Source: Chondromyces crocatus
GTDB lineage: Bacteria; Myxococcota_A; Polyangia; Polyangiales; Polyangiaceae
NCBI RefSeq assembly: GCF_001189295.1
Contig: NZ_CP012159.1
Span: 10,621,856 to 10,685,855, forward strand
Length of the DNA: 64,000 nt
Direction: 5' to 3'
Part shown: positions 8,064 through 16,916 of the stretch, piece by piece
How the letters are laid out: every line of letters starts with the position of its first letter
Numbering within the stretch: position 1 is the first letter of the stretch
Notes under the pieces: model-generated
Database searches by the model: none
What the model was told of the DNA's origin: nothing
What the model saw: only the letters and a program-made list of their open reading frames with translations
Program-made: the position numbers and the translations under genes

Positions 8064-9585
8064 TCTCGTCGTCGTGGGCGCCGGTGCAGCGGGCGCCGTC
8101 ATCGCCTCACGGGTGACCGAGCGCGCGGACCGTGAGGTCCTGCTCCTCGAAGCCGGCCCCGACTACATCGATACCGGCGAGCCAGGACGGCTTCCCCCGG
8201 ATCTCGTCGATGGCGGTCGGAACTCGTGGCGCCAGCACGACTGGGGCTACCGCCACCGGCCCACGCCGAGCCAGATACTGTTCGTCTTCCCCCGCGGCCG
8301 GGTGGTCGGCGGCAGCTCGGCGGTCAACACCTGCATCGCCCTCCGACCCAAGCCCTACGACCTCGACGAGTGGGCGGCGCTCGGTCTCTCCGACTGGAGC
8401 TGGGAACGCTGCCTCCCGTACTTCCGTCGCCTGGAGGACGATCGCGATTTCGACACGCCCTGGCATGGCCGCGGAGGCCCGGTCCCCATCCGCCGCCACC
8501 CGCCGGAGGAGCTGGTGACCTTCCAGGCCGCCTTCGTGGAGGCCGCCCGCGCCCTCGGCTACCCCGCCCTCACCGACACCAACGACCCGGCCCTCGACGG
8601 CGGCGTGGGCCCGCACGCGATGAACAAGATCGACGGCGTCCGCATGAGCGCCGCGCGCTGCTACCTGACCCCCGCCGTGCGCGAGCGCCCTGGCCTGCAC
8701 CTCTCGGCCCGCACCGTGGTGCGGCGCGTGGTCTTCCACAACCAGCGCGTCGAGGCCGTGGAGATCGAGCGCGACGGCCGCATCGAGCGCATCGCCACCC
8801 GGAAGGTCGTCCTCTCGGCGGGCGCGATCGCGACACCAGGCATCCTGCTCCGCAGCGGCGTGGGGCCGCGCGACGAGGTGGCGCGCCTCGGCGTCGAGCT
8901 GGTGGCGGACGTACCGGCGGTGGGTGCGAAGCTCCTCGACCACCCGGGTGCCGCGCTCTTCCTGCTCCCCCGCGGTCGATTCTGCCGGACCACCGACCCT
9001 TTGATCCAGACGGTCCTTCGCTACACCTCGATGGACAGCCCCCACCCGCTCGACATGCTGGTGCAGCCCGGCTCGTACGTCCCGATCCACCCTCGCCTCA
9101 ACCTGCCGCTCTTCAGCATCATGTGCTGCGTCGGCAAGCCGCGAGGCCACGGCACGCTGCGCTTCCTCAGCGCCGACGCCAAGGCTGGCCCCCACATCGA
9201 CTCGAAGCTGCTCGTGAACCGCGACGACCACGCGAAGGCCGTCGAGGCGATGATGCTCGCCCGCGAACTCGCCGGCACCGCCCCCATCCGCCGCCTCGCG
9301 CGCCCCCTCTGGCCTGGCGCACGCACGCTCGCCGATCGCGCCCGCATTGGTGCCTGGATCCACCGGAGCTGCGACTCCGGCTACCACCCTTGCGGAACCG
9401 TCCCGATGGGCCCTGAAGGCGATCTCGCAGCGGCCGTCGACGGCCGAGGGCGGGTCCGCGGCGTCGACGGCCTGATCGTGGCCGACGCCAGCTTGATGCC
9501 CACCATCCCCAGCGTGAACACCCACCTCACCACGCTGATGATCGGCGAGCGCTTCGGCGAGTGGCTGCGCGACGGAGCGCTTTAG
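8029..9585 (+). CDS. GMC family FAD-dependent oxidoreductase
   Basis: A 518-residue flavoenzyme of the glucose-methanol-choline family. The FAD dinucleotide motif GAGAAG is at about residues 17-22, followed by LLLEAGPDY and the family signature region RGRVVGGSSAVNT near residue 95. The catalytic histidines are in GYHPCGTVPMG and SVNTHLTTLMIGER near the C-terminus. Substrate is unknown; typical family members oxidise alcohols, choline or sugars. GTG 8029 lies inside the MutS-family gene (35-nt overlap), an unusual pairing of a DNA-type ATPase with a flavin oxidase. No signal peptide precedes the FAD fold, so it should be cytoplasmic. Confidence 0.92.
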   Translation: MSTSPSPTSPADLVVVGAGAAGAVIASRVTERADREVLLLEAGPDYIDTGEPGRLPPDLVDGGRNSWRQHDWGYRHRPTPSQILFVFPRGRVVGGSSAVNTCIALRPKPYDLDEWAALGLSDWSWERCLPYFRRLEDDRDFDTPWHGRGGPVPIRRHPPEELVTFQAAFVEAARALGYPALTDTNDPALDGGVGPHAMNKIDGVRMSAARCYLTPAVRERPGLHLSARTVVRRVVFHNQRVEAVEIERDGRIERIATRKVVLSAGAIATPGILLRSGVGPRDEVARLGVELVADVPAVGAKLLDHPGAALFLLPRGRFCRTTDPLIQTVLRYTSMDSPHPLDMLVQPGSYVPIHPRLNLPLFSIMCCVGKPRGHGTLRFLSADAKAGPHIDSKLLVNRDDHAKAVEAMMLARELAGTAPIRRLARPLWPGARTLADRARIGAWIHRSCDSGYHPCGTVPMGPEGDLAAAVDGRGRVRGVDGLIVADASLMPTIPSVNTHLTTLMIGERFGEWLRDGAL

Positions 9586-9612
9586 CCTCGTCGCGCGCTC
9601 CTCTTGCAGCCC

Positions 9613-9652
9613 CGGTGGGCGCTCCCGCCACGCCGCCGCGCAGCGCCCACCG
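9613..9652. terminator. Bidirectional hairpin terminator between convergent genes
   Basis: CGGTGGGCGCT at 9613-9623 pairs perfectly (11 bp) with AGCGCCCACCG at 9642-9652, loop 18 nt. It lies exactly between the convergent GMC oxidoreductase (stop 9585) and the lipoprotein gene (stop at 9679), so it can serve both. Confidence 0.6.
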
Positions 9653-9678
9653 CGCGCGGCGACCGTGCCTCGGCCTCG

Positions 9679-10587
9679 TCAGCCGGCGCAGCCCTCGAGC
9701 GCGGCGACCATGACCCAGAAGGCCCGCGCCTTGTTCTCGCAGCTCTCCTGCGTCGTGTGCGAGTACTCGTAGCCGTTCGAGCCGTCGTCGACGACGTACC
9801 GCGGGTGCTCCATCGGGATCTCCACCCCGCCCACCGTCCTCGTGCTGTGATCATCGCCGTACCAGGCGTCGAGATCCTCGAAGTCGTAGAGGATCTTGCC
9901 GTACGTCTGCGCGTACTCGCGGATCTGCTGGTTACGCTGAGTCCGGTTCACCCCCTCGTACTCCTCCTCCGCCGTGCCGGTCATGTAGACGAACGTCACG
10001 TCCGGGAATTCCTCTTCGAGCTGCGACATGACCGTGAGGTACTGGTCGACGGTCTGCTCCGTCTGCGCCGAGATCTCGTAGGACCATGCCCACATCGAGT
10101 ACTTGATCGACGGGTTCTCGCTCAGGATGGCGCGCACCCCCTCGATGCCCGCCGGGGTGGACCAGTAGCCCTCGTCCCGGTTCGAGTCCTCGTAGGTCCT
10201 CATGCCGTCCCATACCTTGAGCACGTCGGTCTCGTCGGGGATGCCCAGGACCTCGGCCTCGAAGCCGTAAAGTGGGTTCTTCGCCTCCAGGCTCTCGGCG
10301 CCCGAGGTGATCTGACCGCCGTGCGAACGGTGCACGTAGTGGAACACGAAGTCCGACGACTTGATCTGGTTGATGCAGCTCTCGGGGATCTGCTCCAGGC
10401 CAGTGAGCGTGTGATCGAACGTGCGGGCGTCCGCGGGGTTGCCTGTCGGGGTGTAGGTGGTGGTGCTGGTGGAGCTGGTGGTCCCGCCGCTCGTCGACTC
10501 ACCGTCGTCGCCCCCGCAGGCAACGGTCGTGAGAGGAAGAATCAAGCCGAAGACCAGGGGGCTGAGAGAACGCTGAAGTCGGATCAT
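9679..10587 (-). CDS. Secreted lipoprotein of an uncharacterised family
   Basis: A 302-residue protein with a type II signal peptide: hydrophobic core then T-V-A-C-G-G-D, with lipidated Cys24, followed by a Ser/Thr/Gly linker (25-50). The globular part contains FHYVHRSHGGQITSG, a Ser-His-Gly motif near residue 85, and later DVTFVYMTGTAEEEYEG and GKILYDFEDLDAWYGD. These phrases recur, as far as I recall, in secreted proteins of unknown function that look SGNH-hydrolase-like, but the nucleophile block is not obvious, so I do not assign an enzyme. Asp at +2 is absent (Gly follows Cys), so outer-membrane targeting is plausible. The start has GAGG 6 nt upstream. Confidence 0.75.
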   Translation of the reverse strand: MIRLQRSLSPLVFGLILPLTTVACGGDDGESTSGGTTSSTSTTTYTPTGNPADARTFDHTLTGLEQIPESCINQIKSSDFVFHYVHRSHGGQITSGAESLEAKNPLYGFEAEVLGIPDETDVLKVWDGMRTYEDSNRDEGYWSTPAGIEGVRAILSENPSIKYSMWAWSYEISAQTEQTVDQYLTVMSQLEEEFPDVTFVYMTGTAEEEYEGVNRTQRNQQIREYAQTYGKILYDFEDLDAWYGDDHSTRTVGGVEIPMEHPRYVVDDGSNGYEYSHTTQESCENKARAFWVMVAALEGCAG

Positions 10588-10750
10588 GGTGCCTCACCGT
10601 CGCTGATAGCATCGATCCTGCCAGCGTCGAACCGCGCGCGCAGGCCGAGACCCCCGCGGCCTCACCGTGATCAGGGTGTCACGGGGGAGGCGAACTTTGC
10701 GGGACGGTCGACAGCCACGGGCCTGCCGCAGCGCACTGCCGCGTGGCGCT

Positions 10751-11686
10751 CTACTTGCGTCGCTTGACCCGGGGTCGGAGGGCGACCACCTGCGCCGCTC
10801 TGCCGTCCGGGCCGCCTGGCGAAGGAGGCGCCGGGGGCAACGAAAGCACCAGCCGCTCGATGCGCGGCAGGGCGTGGAGCGTGGCCGCCTCGGCGTGCAG
10901 CTCCGAGAAGGGACCGTCGAACGCGATCACGAGAAGGTAGATGTTCGCGAACGCTCGCGTGAGCAGGCCGAACCCGTCCTCGTGCACCGACTCCCGCAGG
11001 TGCGCCGGGTGGGACGACTCGGCCACCAGCCGACGCGCCACCGTCATCGACCGCGCCACCAGCACGTAGCGACGCCAGCCCGCCGCCGTGCGCACCGTCT
11101 GACCCGCGCGGCGCCGGATCGCCCGGATCTCGCGCCCGAACTCCGCGGCCATGCCCTCGCTGATCGGCGCCTTCGCCAGTGCTGGGCCCAGCGACCCCTC
11201 CCCGGCAACGAGCAGCGCCGCCAGATCCAGCCCGGCCGCGCGCGCCCGCTCCTCGACCACCGCGGCCTTCAGCGCAGCCGCCACGTCCTCTTCCGGATCA
11301 CGGCTCGCGTCGGAGCTACCCCAGAGCACCGGCGACGTCATGTCGATGACCACCGCGTCTCCGCCGCCCGCGCGGGCCGCCAGGTCGGCGAGCGACGCCG
11401 CGAGCGCCTGCGCCACCGGGATACGTCCGCTCGGCTGATCCACGTGCGCGACTCCGGTCGCCAGACCGGCGAACGACTCGACCAGCGTCTCCAGCCGAGC
11501 GCGATGTTCCTCCACATCGGACGGAGGGCCATCGAAGAGCGCGACGATGCGCCAGCCGCTCCCCAGCTCGCGCCAGAGCACATCGGGAGCATCGGGTGGA
11601 TCGCCCCCGATCTCGATGCGGGCGTTCTTGGCGCCGAGCTCGCGCCGCACGAGCTCCACAAGGCGAATCAGCGGGCCTTCAGGCAC
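10751..11686 (-). CDS. Unknown cytoplasmic protein
   Basis: A 311-residue protein without signal peptide or membrane helix. It starts at GTG 11686. The sequence alternates hydrophobic strands and Ala/Arg-rich helices; the last part, with ANIYLLVIAFDGPFSELHA and a run of Ala/Leu, resembles the strand-helix pattern of Roadblock/LC7 regulators, and the middle (GGGDAVVIDMTSPVLWGSS) could be a related repeat, but I cannot confirm a family. The C-terminal 15 residues are basic. It is divergent from the MDR dehydrogenase and not clearly in an operon (163 bp to the next gene downstream). Confidence 0.65.
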   Translation of the reverse strand: MPEGPLIRLVELVRRELGAKNARIEIGGDPPDAPDVLWRELGSGWRIVALFDGPPSDVEEHRARLETLVESFAGLATGVAHVDQPSGRIPVAQALAASLADLAARAGGGDAVVIDMTSPVLWGSSDASRDPEEDVAAALKAAVVEERARAAGLDLAALLVAGEGSLGPALAKAPISEGMAAEFGREIRAIRRRAGQTVRTAAGWRRYVLVARSMTVARRLVAESSHPAHLRESVHEDGFGLLTRAFANIYLLVIAFDGPFSELHAEAATLHALPRIERLVLSLPPAPPSPGGPDGRAAQVVALRPRVKRRK

Positions 11687-11868
11687 AGGGTGAGCCTAGT
11701 CTCGGCCGCCCCCAATCGCAACGAGCCGCCCCCCCTTCCCCAGCCGACCCGAGGCCTGATCCGTACCCGTCGCGGACAGCAGGCCCCGCGCCCTGCCCAC
11801 ACGCCGTGGAGGCCTGCCCCACCTGGGGCGACTTGGGGCAGCGCCTCGACCTCGGTAGGCTCGCGCGC

Positions 11869-12906
11869 ATGCAGACCGAAGCGATCGTGATCAACCGTCA
11901 CGGCGGCCCCGAGGTGCTGGAGAGGCAGACGATCGAGCTGCCCGAGCCCGGCCCGCGTGAGGTCCGCGTCCGGGTCCACGCGGTGTCCATCAACCACCTC
12001 GACCTGTGGACCCGACGCGGAGGCCCCGCCTTCAAGCTCCAGTTCCCGCACCGCCTCGGCTCCGACATCGCCGGGGTCGTGGATGCCCTCGGCCCCGGGG
12101 CGCGGGGCGCGACCGTCGGCCAGCGGGTCATGGTCTCTCCAGGCCTCTCCTGCGGCGTCTGCCGCGCTTGCACCGCCGGCCGCGACAACCTCTGCCGCAG
12201 CTACCGCATCCTCGGCGAGAACACCCAGGGGGGCTACGCCCGCCACGTCAACGTCCCCGACCAGAACCTCCTCCCCATCGGCGACACCCTCGGCTTCCCC
12301 GAGGCCGCCGCGGCGCCGCTCGTCACCCTGACCGCCTGGCAGATGGCCTTCCACAAGGCCCAGCTACGGCCCGGGCAGACCGTGGTGGTCCATGCCGCCG
12401 GCAGCGGCGTCTCCACCATCCTCATCCAGCTCGCCAAGCTCATCGGCGCCCGGGTCATCGCCACCACCGGCTCACCCGAGAAGGTCGAGCGCGCGCGGGC
12501 CCTCGGCGCCGACGAGGTCATCGACACGTCGAAGAGCGCTTACGTCCCCGAGATCAAGCGCCTCACGGGCAAGGCGGGCGCCGACGTCATCTTCGACCAC
12601 CTCGGCGGCACCTTCCTGGAGCAGGCCGTCGCCGCCGCCGCCTGGGGGGGACGCATCGTCACCTGCGGCGCCACCGCGGGCTTCGACGTGAAGCTCGACA
12701 TGCGGCAGATCTTCTTCCGCCAGGTCGAGATCCTCGGATCGACCATGGGCAGCAAGGGCGACCTCGCCGAGGCCCTCCCACTCCTCCTCTCGGGCCGCCT
12801 CCGCGCCCCCGTCGACCGCGTCGTCCCCCTCTGGGAAGCCCGCGCCGCCCACGAGGCGCTGGAAGCCCGCCAGGTGTTCGGGAAGGTCATCCTCGCCGTG
12901 GACTGA
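11869..12906 (+). CDS. Zinc-binding MDR-family alcohol dehydrogenase/quinone reductase
   Basis: A 345-residue medium-chain dehydrogenase/reductase using NAD(P)H. The N-terminal GroES-like domain runs to about residue 125; structural-zinc cysteines occur in SCGVCRACTAGRDNLC near residues 90-105. The Rossmann domain has the nucleotide motif HAAGSGVSTILIQLAKLIGA near residue 170. The position of the catalytic zinc Cys found in true alcohol dehydrogenases is replaced (INHLDLW), as in several alcohol dehydrogenase/quinone-reductase hybrids. ATG 11869 was preferred over far upstream starts because conserved sequence begins there (TEAIVINRHGGPEVL). It is monocistronic: divergent upstream neighbour, convergent downstream operon. 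Confidence 0.88.
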   Translation: MQTEAIVINRHGGPEVLERQTIELPEPGPREVRVRVHAVSINHLDLWTRRGGPAFKLQFPHRLGSDIAGVVDALGPGARGATVGQRVMVSPGLSCGVCRACTAGRDNLCRSYRILGENTQGGYARHVNVPDQNLLPIGDTLGFPEAAAAPLVTLTAWQMAFHKAQLRPGQTVVVHAAGSGVSTILIQLAKLIGARVIATTGSPEKVERARALGADEVIDTSKSAYVPEIKRLTGKAGADVIFDHLGGTFLEQAVAAAAWGGRIVTCGATAGFDVKLDMRQIFFRQVEILGSTMGSKGDLAEALPLLLSGRLRAPVDRVVPLWEARAAHEALEARQVFGKVILAVD

Positions 12907-12970
12907 CCCTCGGCGCGCCATGCGCTCGGCAGCAGCCACGGCTCACACCGCGACCGCCGCACGCGCCGAC

Positions 12971-14152
12971 TCACGCCTTCCGGCCGCCCCGGATCAGCTC
13001 CGCCACCGCGTCGCCGAGCCCCTCCAGCGTCATCGCGAACATCGGGAACACCGTCCGGATCGCGTCCACCGTCGGGTGCGCGATCGGCCCCACTCCATCC
13101 GGATTCAGCCACACCGCCCGGTCGAAGTGCTCGCGCAGCATCCCCAGCCAGGCGATCCCCGGCATCCGCCCCTCGTCGCCCCAGCCCGAGCTGCCGAGCA
13201 GCTCGTAAGGCGCCATCGACGCGTCCCCCACCAGCACCAGCTTGTAGTGCGGTCCGCACTCGCGCAGCAGGTCGCGCACCGAGACGGGGTCGAGCATCCC
13301 CTCCGTCCGGTAGACCTTTCCGTAGATGCAGTTGTGGAAGTAGTAGGTGCGCAGCTCCTTCCAGTGCGTCGCCCGTTTCGCCGCGCTGAAGACCTGCGAC
13401 ATCAGCGCCGCGTACGGATCCATCGACCCGCCCACGTCCATCATCAGGATCACCCGCGTGTTCGGGCGCCGCGGCGGCCGGGTCACCACCTCCAGCTCGC
13501 CTGCGTTGCGCGCCGTCGCGTCGATGGTGCCCTCGATGTCCAGCTCGTGTTCGCCGCCTTCGCGCACGAACGCCCGCAGCTTGCGCAGCGCCACCTCGAT
13601 CTGCCGCACGTCGAGCACCAGATCGCTCCGGTAAGGCCGGTATTTCCGCGCGTCCGCGGTGCGCATCGCGCCACCCCGGCCGCCCTTGCCCTGACCGCCC
13701 ACCGAGATCCCATCCGGGTGGTAGCCGTTGTTGCCGAACGGCGACGTCCCGCCCGTCCCGATCCAGCGGTTGCCTCCGTCGTGCCGCTCCTTCTGCTCGC
13801 GCAGCCGCTCCTCGAAGCGGCGCAGCACCTCTTCCAGATCGAGCCGCTCGATGTTCGCCTTCTCCTCCTCGGACAGCTCCCGCATCGTGTACGGGTTCTT
13901 CAGCCAGGAGAGCAGCTCCTCGGTGAGCTGCTTGGCCTCCACCGCCACCCCCTTGAAGGTCTTGGCGAAGGCCAGATCGAAGTCGTCCAGGTGCGCCTCC
14001 GAGTGCACCAGCATCGCCCTGGCCACGTGGTAGAAGCCGTCGAGCGACGACTCGTGCACCCCCGCCACGAGCGCCCGCGCCAGCGCCACCGCCTCCTGCG
14101 CTCCCACGGGCACCTTGCGGGCCCGCAGCTCGTAGAGCAGCTCGACGAACAT
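12971..14152 (-). CDS. VWA domain protein, CoxE-like
   Basis: A 393-residue protein of the von Willebrand A / CoxE class. The N-terminal helical half (1-190) includes a charged coiled segment (EEVLRRFEERLREQKER) and a Gly-rich linker. The VWA domain starts about residue 225; its metal-ion (MIDAS) motif reads D-V-G-G-S-M-D, with Gly in place of the first Ser of DxSxS, followed by a Thr-containing loop and GDASMAPYELL. Such proteins pair with MoxR ATPases as chaperone or metal-insertion machines. Here the partner ATPase gene ends 3 nt upstream of this ATG, so they are one operon with the PLD gene. Confidence 0.85.
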   Translation of the reverse strand: MFVELLYELRARKVPVGAQEAVALARALVAGVHESSLDGFYHVARAMLVHSEAHLDDFDLAFAKTFKGVAVEAKQLTEELLSWLKNPYTMRELSEEEKANIERLDLEEVLRRFEERLREQKERHDGGNRWIGTGGTSPFGNNGYHPDGISVGGQGKGGRGGAMRTADARKYRPYRSDLVLDVRQIEVALRKLRAFVREGGEHELDIEGTIDATARNAGELEVVTRPPRRPNTRVILMMDVGGSMDPYAALMSQVFSAAKRATHWKELRTYYFHNCIYGKVYRTEGMLDPVSVRDLLRECGPHYKLVLVGDASMAPYELLGSSGWGDEGRMPGIAWLGMLREHFDRAVWLNPDGVGPIAHPTVDAIRTVFPMFAMTLEGLGDAVAELIRGGRKA

Positions 14153-14155
14153 GGC

Positions 14156-14995
14156 TTACGACCGGTAGCGCCGCCCGCCGGCGAGCTGATCGGCGAGTGC
14201 CACGAGGTCCTGCTCCTTCTTCAGCAGCGCCCCCAGGAACGGCATCGACTTGTCGAGCTTCACCTCGGCGATCCCTGCCTTTCGCAGCACCGAGATCCAG
14301 TCGATCAGCTCGCTCGTCGACGGTCGCTTGCGCAGCTTCGTGTTCGCCCGCAGCTCGTAGAACGCCCGCATCGCCTGGTCCGCAAGCGATGCCTCCAGAT
14401 CCGGGTGATGGACCCGCACGATCTGCCGCATGAACTCCGGCTCCGGGAAGTCGATGAAGTGGAACACGCACCGCCGCAGGAAGGCGTCCGGCAGCTCCTT
14501 CTCGTTGTTGCTGGTGATCACCACCACCGGCCGCTGCTGCGCGACGACCTCCTCCCCCGTCTCCACCACCCGGAACCGCATCCGATCCAGCTCGTGGAGC
14601 AGATCGTTCGGGAACTCCAGGTCGGCCTTGTCCACCTCGTCGATGAGCAGCACCACCCGCTTCGGCGAGGCGAACGCGCGCCCCAGCGGCCCGAGCTTGA
14701 TGTACCGCTTGATGTCGCGCACATCCCCGTCGCCGAAGCGCGAGTCGTAGAGGCGCTGCACCGTGTCGTACACGTAGAGCCCGTCCTGCGCCCGCGTGGT
14801 GCTCTTCACGTGCCAGGGCAGAAGCTCCAGCCCCAGCCCTTCGGCGATGGACTCGGCGAGCAACGTCTTGCCCGTGCCGGGCTCCCCCTTGACCAGCAGC
14901 GGACGCTCGAGGACGAGCGCACAGTTGACGGCAGCCTCGAGCGATTCGTTGGTGAGATAGCGTTCGGTGCCGCGGAAGCGGCGGAAGTCCGTCAT
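14156..14995 (-). CDS. MoxR-family AAA+ ATPase
   Basis: A 279-residue AAA+ ATPase. Walker A is GEPGTGKT near residue 42, Walker B LLIDEVDKAD near residue 115, sensor 1 VVITSNNEKELPDAF, and the arginine finger region FLRRCVFHFIDFPEP. This is the MoxR-type subclass that works with a VWA protein to remodel or activate client enzymes; the VWA gene follows after 3 nt. ATG 14995 was chosen because conserved sequence starts with TDFRRFRGTERY; a GTG at 15013 adds six residues and nearly abuts the stop of the upstream PLD gene (15015). The client complex is unknown; no CO dehydrogenase or methanol dehydrogenase gene is near. Confidence 0.92.
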   Translation of the reverse strand: MTDFRRFRGTERYLTNESLEAAVNCALVLERPLLVKGEPGTGKTLLAESIAEGLGLELLPWHVKSTTRAQDGLYVYDTVQRLYDSRFGDGDVRDIKRYIKLGPLGRAFASPKRVVLLIDEVDKADLEFPNDLLHELDRMRFRVVETGEEVVAQQRPVVVITSNNEKELPDAFLRRCVFHFIDFPEPEFMRQIVRVHHPDLEASLADQAMRAFYELRANTKLRKRPSTSELIDWISVLRKAGIAEVKLDKSMPFLGALLKKEQDLVALADQLAGGRRYRS

Positions 14996-15014
14996 GAGGG
15001 CGGACTTTAGCACC

Positions 15015-16223
15015 TCATAGCCACTCTCGCGCCAGGTAGGCCGTCCAGGAGGCCGCTCGCTCCAGCAACGATCGCTTCCGCCACTGCTTCTCGGTGATCT
15101 CCTCGCACGACCCCAGATCCTCGAGGAACATGCGCTCCACCGCCGCCGCGAAGCGCTCGTCCTCCACGATGGCGTTCACCTCGAGGTTCTTGCGGAGCGA
15201 CTGCGCATCGAGGTTCGACGACCCCACCGTGGACCAGCGCCCATCGATGACCGCCGTCTTCGCGTGCAGCACCCGCCCCCGCCACTCGTAGAGCTTCACC
15301 CCCGCCTTCAGCATGCGCCCGTAGATCCCCCGCGACGCGAACAGCACCGCGGGCACGTCGGTGGTCCCCGCGACCATCACCCGCACGTCCACCCCCCGGC
15401 GGGCCGCCTCGTTGATCGCGTGGATCATCCTGAGCGGCGGCAGAAAGTACGCGTTGGTGATCCACAGCCGGCGCGTCGACCGATCGATCGCGTGCCGGTA
15501 CTCGTCGCGCACCCACCGCCTCCGTCGCGGCAGCCCCGTCCCCACGATCCGCACCTGGGGATCCGCCCGGCGCCCCTCGACGCCGTACCGCCGATCATCG
15601 AGCGGCGGCCCTCCGGATCGGCGCCATGTCCGCAGGAACAGGTACTGAAGCTCCGCCGCCGCTGGCCCCTCCAGGAGGAGCTGTGTGTCCCGCCACCCGG
15701 CGCCCCCATCCTCCGGCGAAGCGTAATCGTCGGCGATGTTCATCCCGCCGGTGACGCCCACGTAGCTGTCCACCACCAGGATCTTGCGGTGGTTCCGCCG
15801 GGCGAACTTCTCGAACGGCGTGTTCACCGCGAAGGGCCGGAACGCCACCGTCCGCACCCCGGCAGCCCGCAGATCCGCGATGTACGCCGCGGACACCGAC
15901 GAGCCCCACGCATCGTAGAGCAGGTTCACCTCGACCCCGGCAGCTGCCCGCTCCGCCAGCGCCTCGGCAAAGCGTTCCCCCGTGCGATCGCTCCGCAGGA
16001 TGTACGTCTCCAGGCAGACCGTGCGCTCCGCGCGTGCGATCGCGCGCAGCATCGCCGGAAACGCCTGTTCCCCATCGCGGAGCAGCGCCAGACGATGTGC
16101 GCCGACCTGGAGATCGGCGAACGGTGCGGAGATCGGAGTGGTGGACGTGAGATTCCTATAGCGCGGCCCGTCCTGCCGACCGGTGAAAAAGTGCAGCCCG
16201 GAACGAAGCGGCGCCTCCGTCAT
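15015..16223 (-). CDS. Phospholipase D / cardiolipin synthase-type protein
   Basis: A 402-residue member of the PLD superfamily with two HKD motifs: NHRKILVVDSYVGVTGGMN in the first half and LHAKTAVIDGRWSTVGSSN in the second. Spacing and the GGMN / GSSN blocks fit bacterial cardiolipin synthases, but the usual N-terminal membrane helices are missing, as in the ClsB-like subgroup. The ATG at 16223 has GGAG four bases upstream on the minus strand; longer starts would overlap the divergent exbD leader. It is first in a PLD-MoxR-VWA operon, a combination that is not standard for cardiolipin synthesis. It could synthesise cardiolipin in stress or act on nucleic acid or lipid as an effector (inference). 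Confidence 0.85.
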   Translation of the reverse strand: MTEAPLRSGLHFFTGRQDGPRYRNLTSTTPISAPFADLQVGAHRLALLRDGEQAFPAMLRAIARAERTVCLETYILRSDRTGERFAEALAERAAAGVEVNLLYDAWGSSVSAAYIADLRAAGVRTVAFRPFAVNTPFEKFARRNHRKILVVDSYVGVTGGMNIADDYASPEDGGAGWRDTQLLLEGPAAAELQYLFLRTWRRSGGPPLDDRRYGVEGRRADPQVRIVGTGLPRRRRWVRDEYRHAIDRSTRRLWITNAYFLPPLRMIHAINEAARRGVDVRVMVAGTTDVPAVLFASRGIYGRMLKAGVKLYEWRGRVLHAKTAVIDGRWSTVGSSNLDAQSLRKNLEVNAIVEDERFAAAVERMFLEDLGSCEEITEKQWRKRSLLERAASWTAYLAREWL

Positions 16224-16342
16224 TTTCTCCGGAACTTCCCCTGAGCCCGGGCCTCCCTCCCCTCGCGACCGCGTGAAGGGCGCAGCACGCCCCTGGCTCC
16301 GGACGATCTTCGTCCGGCCCTCACGCGTGCGAGGAGGCAACG

Positions 16343-16909
16343 ATGGGTGGCGTCGACGTGGGCGGCAGCTCCGAGAAGCGGCCGACGAATACAGACATCA
16401 ACATGATCCCCTTCATCGACCTCTTGATGGTGACCATCACCTTCCTGCTCCTCACCGCCGTGTGGGTCACCAACTCCCGCATGGAGGTCAACGCGCAGGT
16501 CCCGGCACTGGAAGGGTGCGGCGAGAGCTGCCCCAAGGAGAACCCTGCCACGCTCCACGTCCACCTCGACGACGACACCTTCACCCTCGCGTGGAAGGAA
16601 GGCGCCGTCCTGGTGAGCGAGAACAAGCTTCCGAAGCAATCCATCCAGGTCGGCAAGGACGGCATGACCGCCATCCGCTATCCCGGGCTGGCCGACGCCA
16701 TCCGGAGCGAGTGGCAGCGCGCTGGCGCGCACCGCGACGCCACCGACCGCAAGCTCGATCAAGCCGTCCTCCACACCGCCAACGGCACCCCGTTCAGCGA
16801 GGTCGTCGCAGCGCTCGACGCCATCAATGCCGCCCGCCGCGAGATGGCTCTCGCCGACGGCAGCCGCATCGAGGTCGCGGCGTTCAGCACCACCTTCGCA
16901 GCGCGTTGA
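16343..16909 (+). CDS. ExbD/TolR-like biopolymer transport protein
   Basis: A 188-residue inner-membrane protein with a short cytoplasmic N-terminus, one helix (about 19-41) and a periplasmic C-terminal domain. The segment DINMIPFIDLLMVTITFLL matches the ExbD/TolR pattern, with the conserved membrane acid at Asp26 that carries protons in the ExbB/ExbD motor. A GGAGG ribosome site precedes the ATG. No exbB/tolQ or TonB gene is adjacent, so its motor partner must be encoded elsewhere, as is common for the multiple ExbD paralogues of myxobacteria. Two cysteines (CGESC) just after the helix could form a periplasmic disulfide. It is convergent with the FdhD-like gene, 7 nt apart. Confidence 0.85.
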   Translation: MGGVDVGGSSEKRPTNTDINMIPFIDLLMVTITFLLLTAVWVTNSRMEVNAQVPALEGCGESCPKENPATLHVHLDDDTFTLAWKEGAVLVSENKLPKQSIQVGKDGMTAIRYPGLADAIRSEWQRAGAHRDATDRKLDQAVLHTANGTPFSEVVAALDAINAARREMALADGSRIEVAAFSTTFAAR

Positions 16910-16916
16910 CCGTCGC

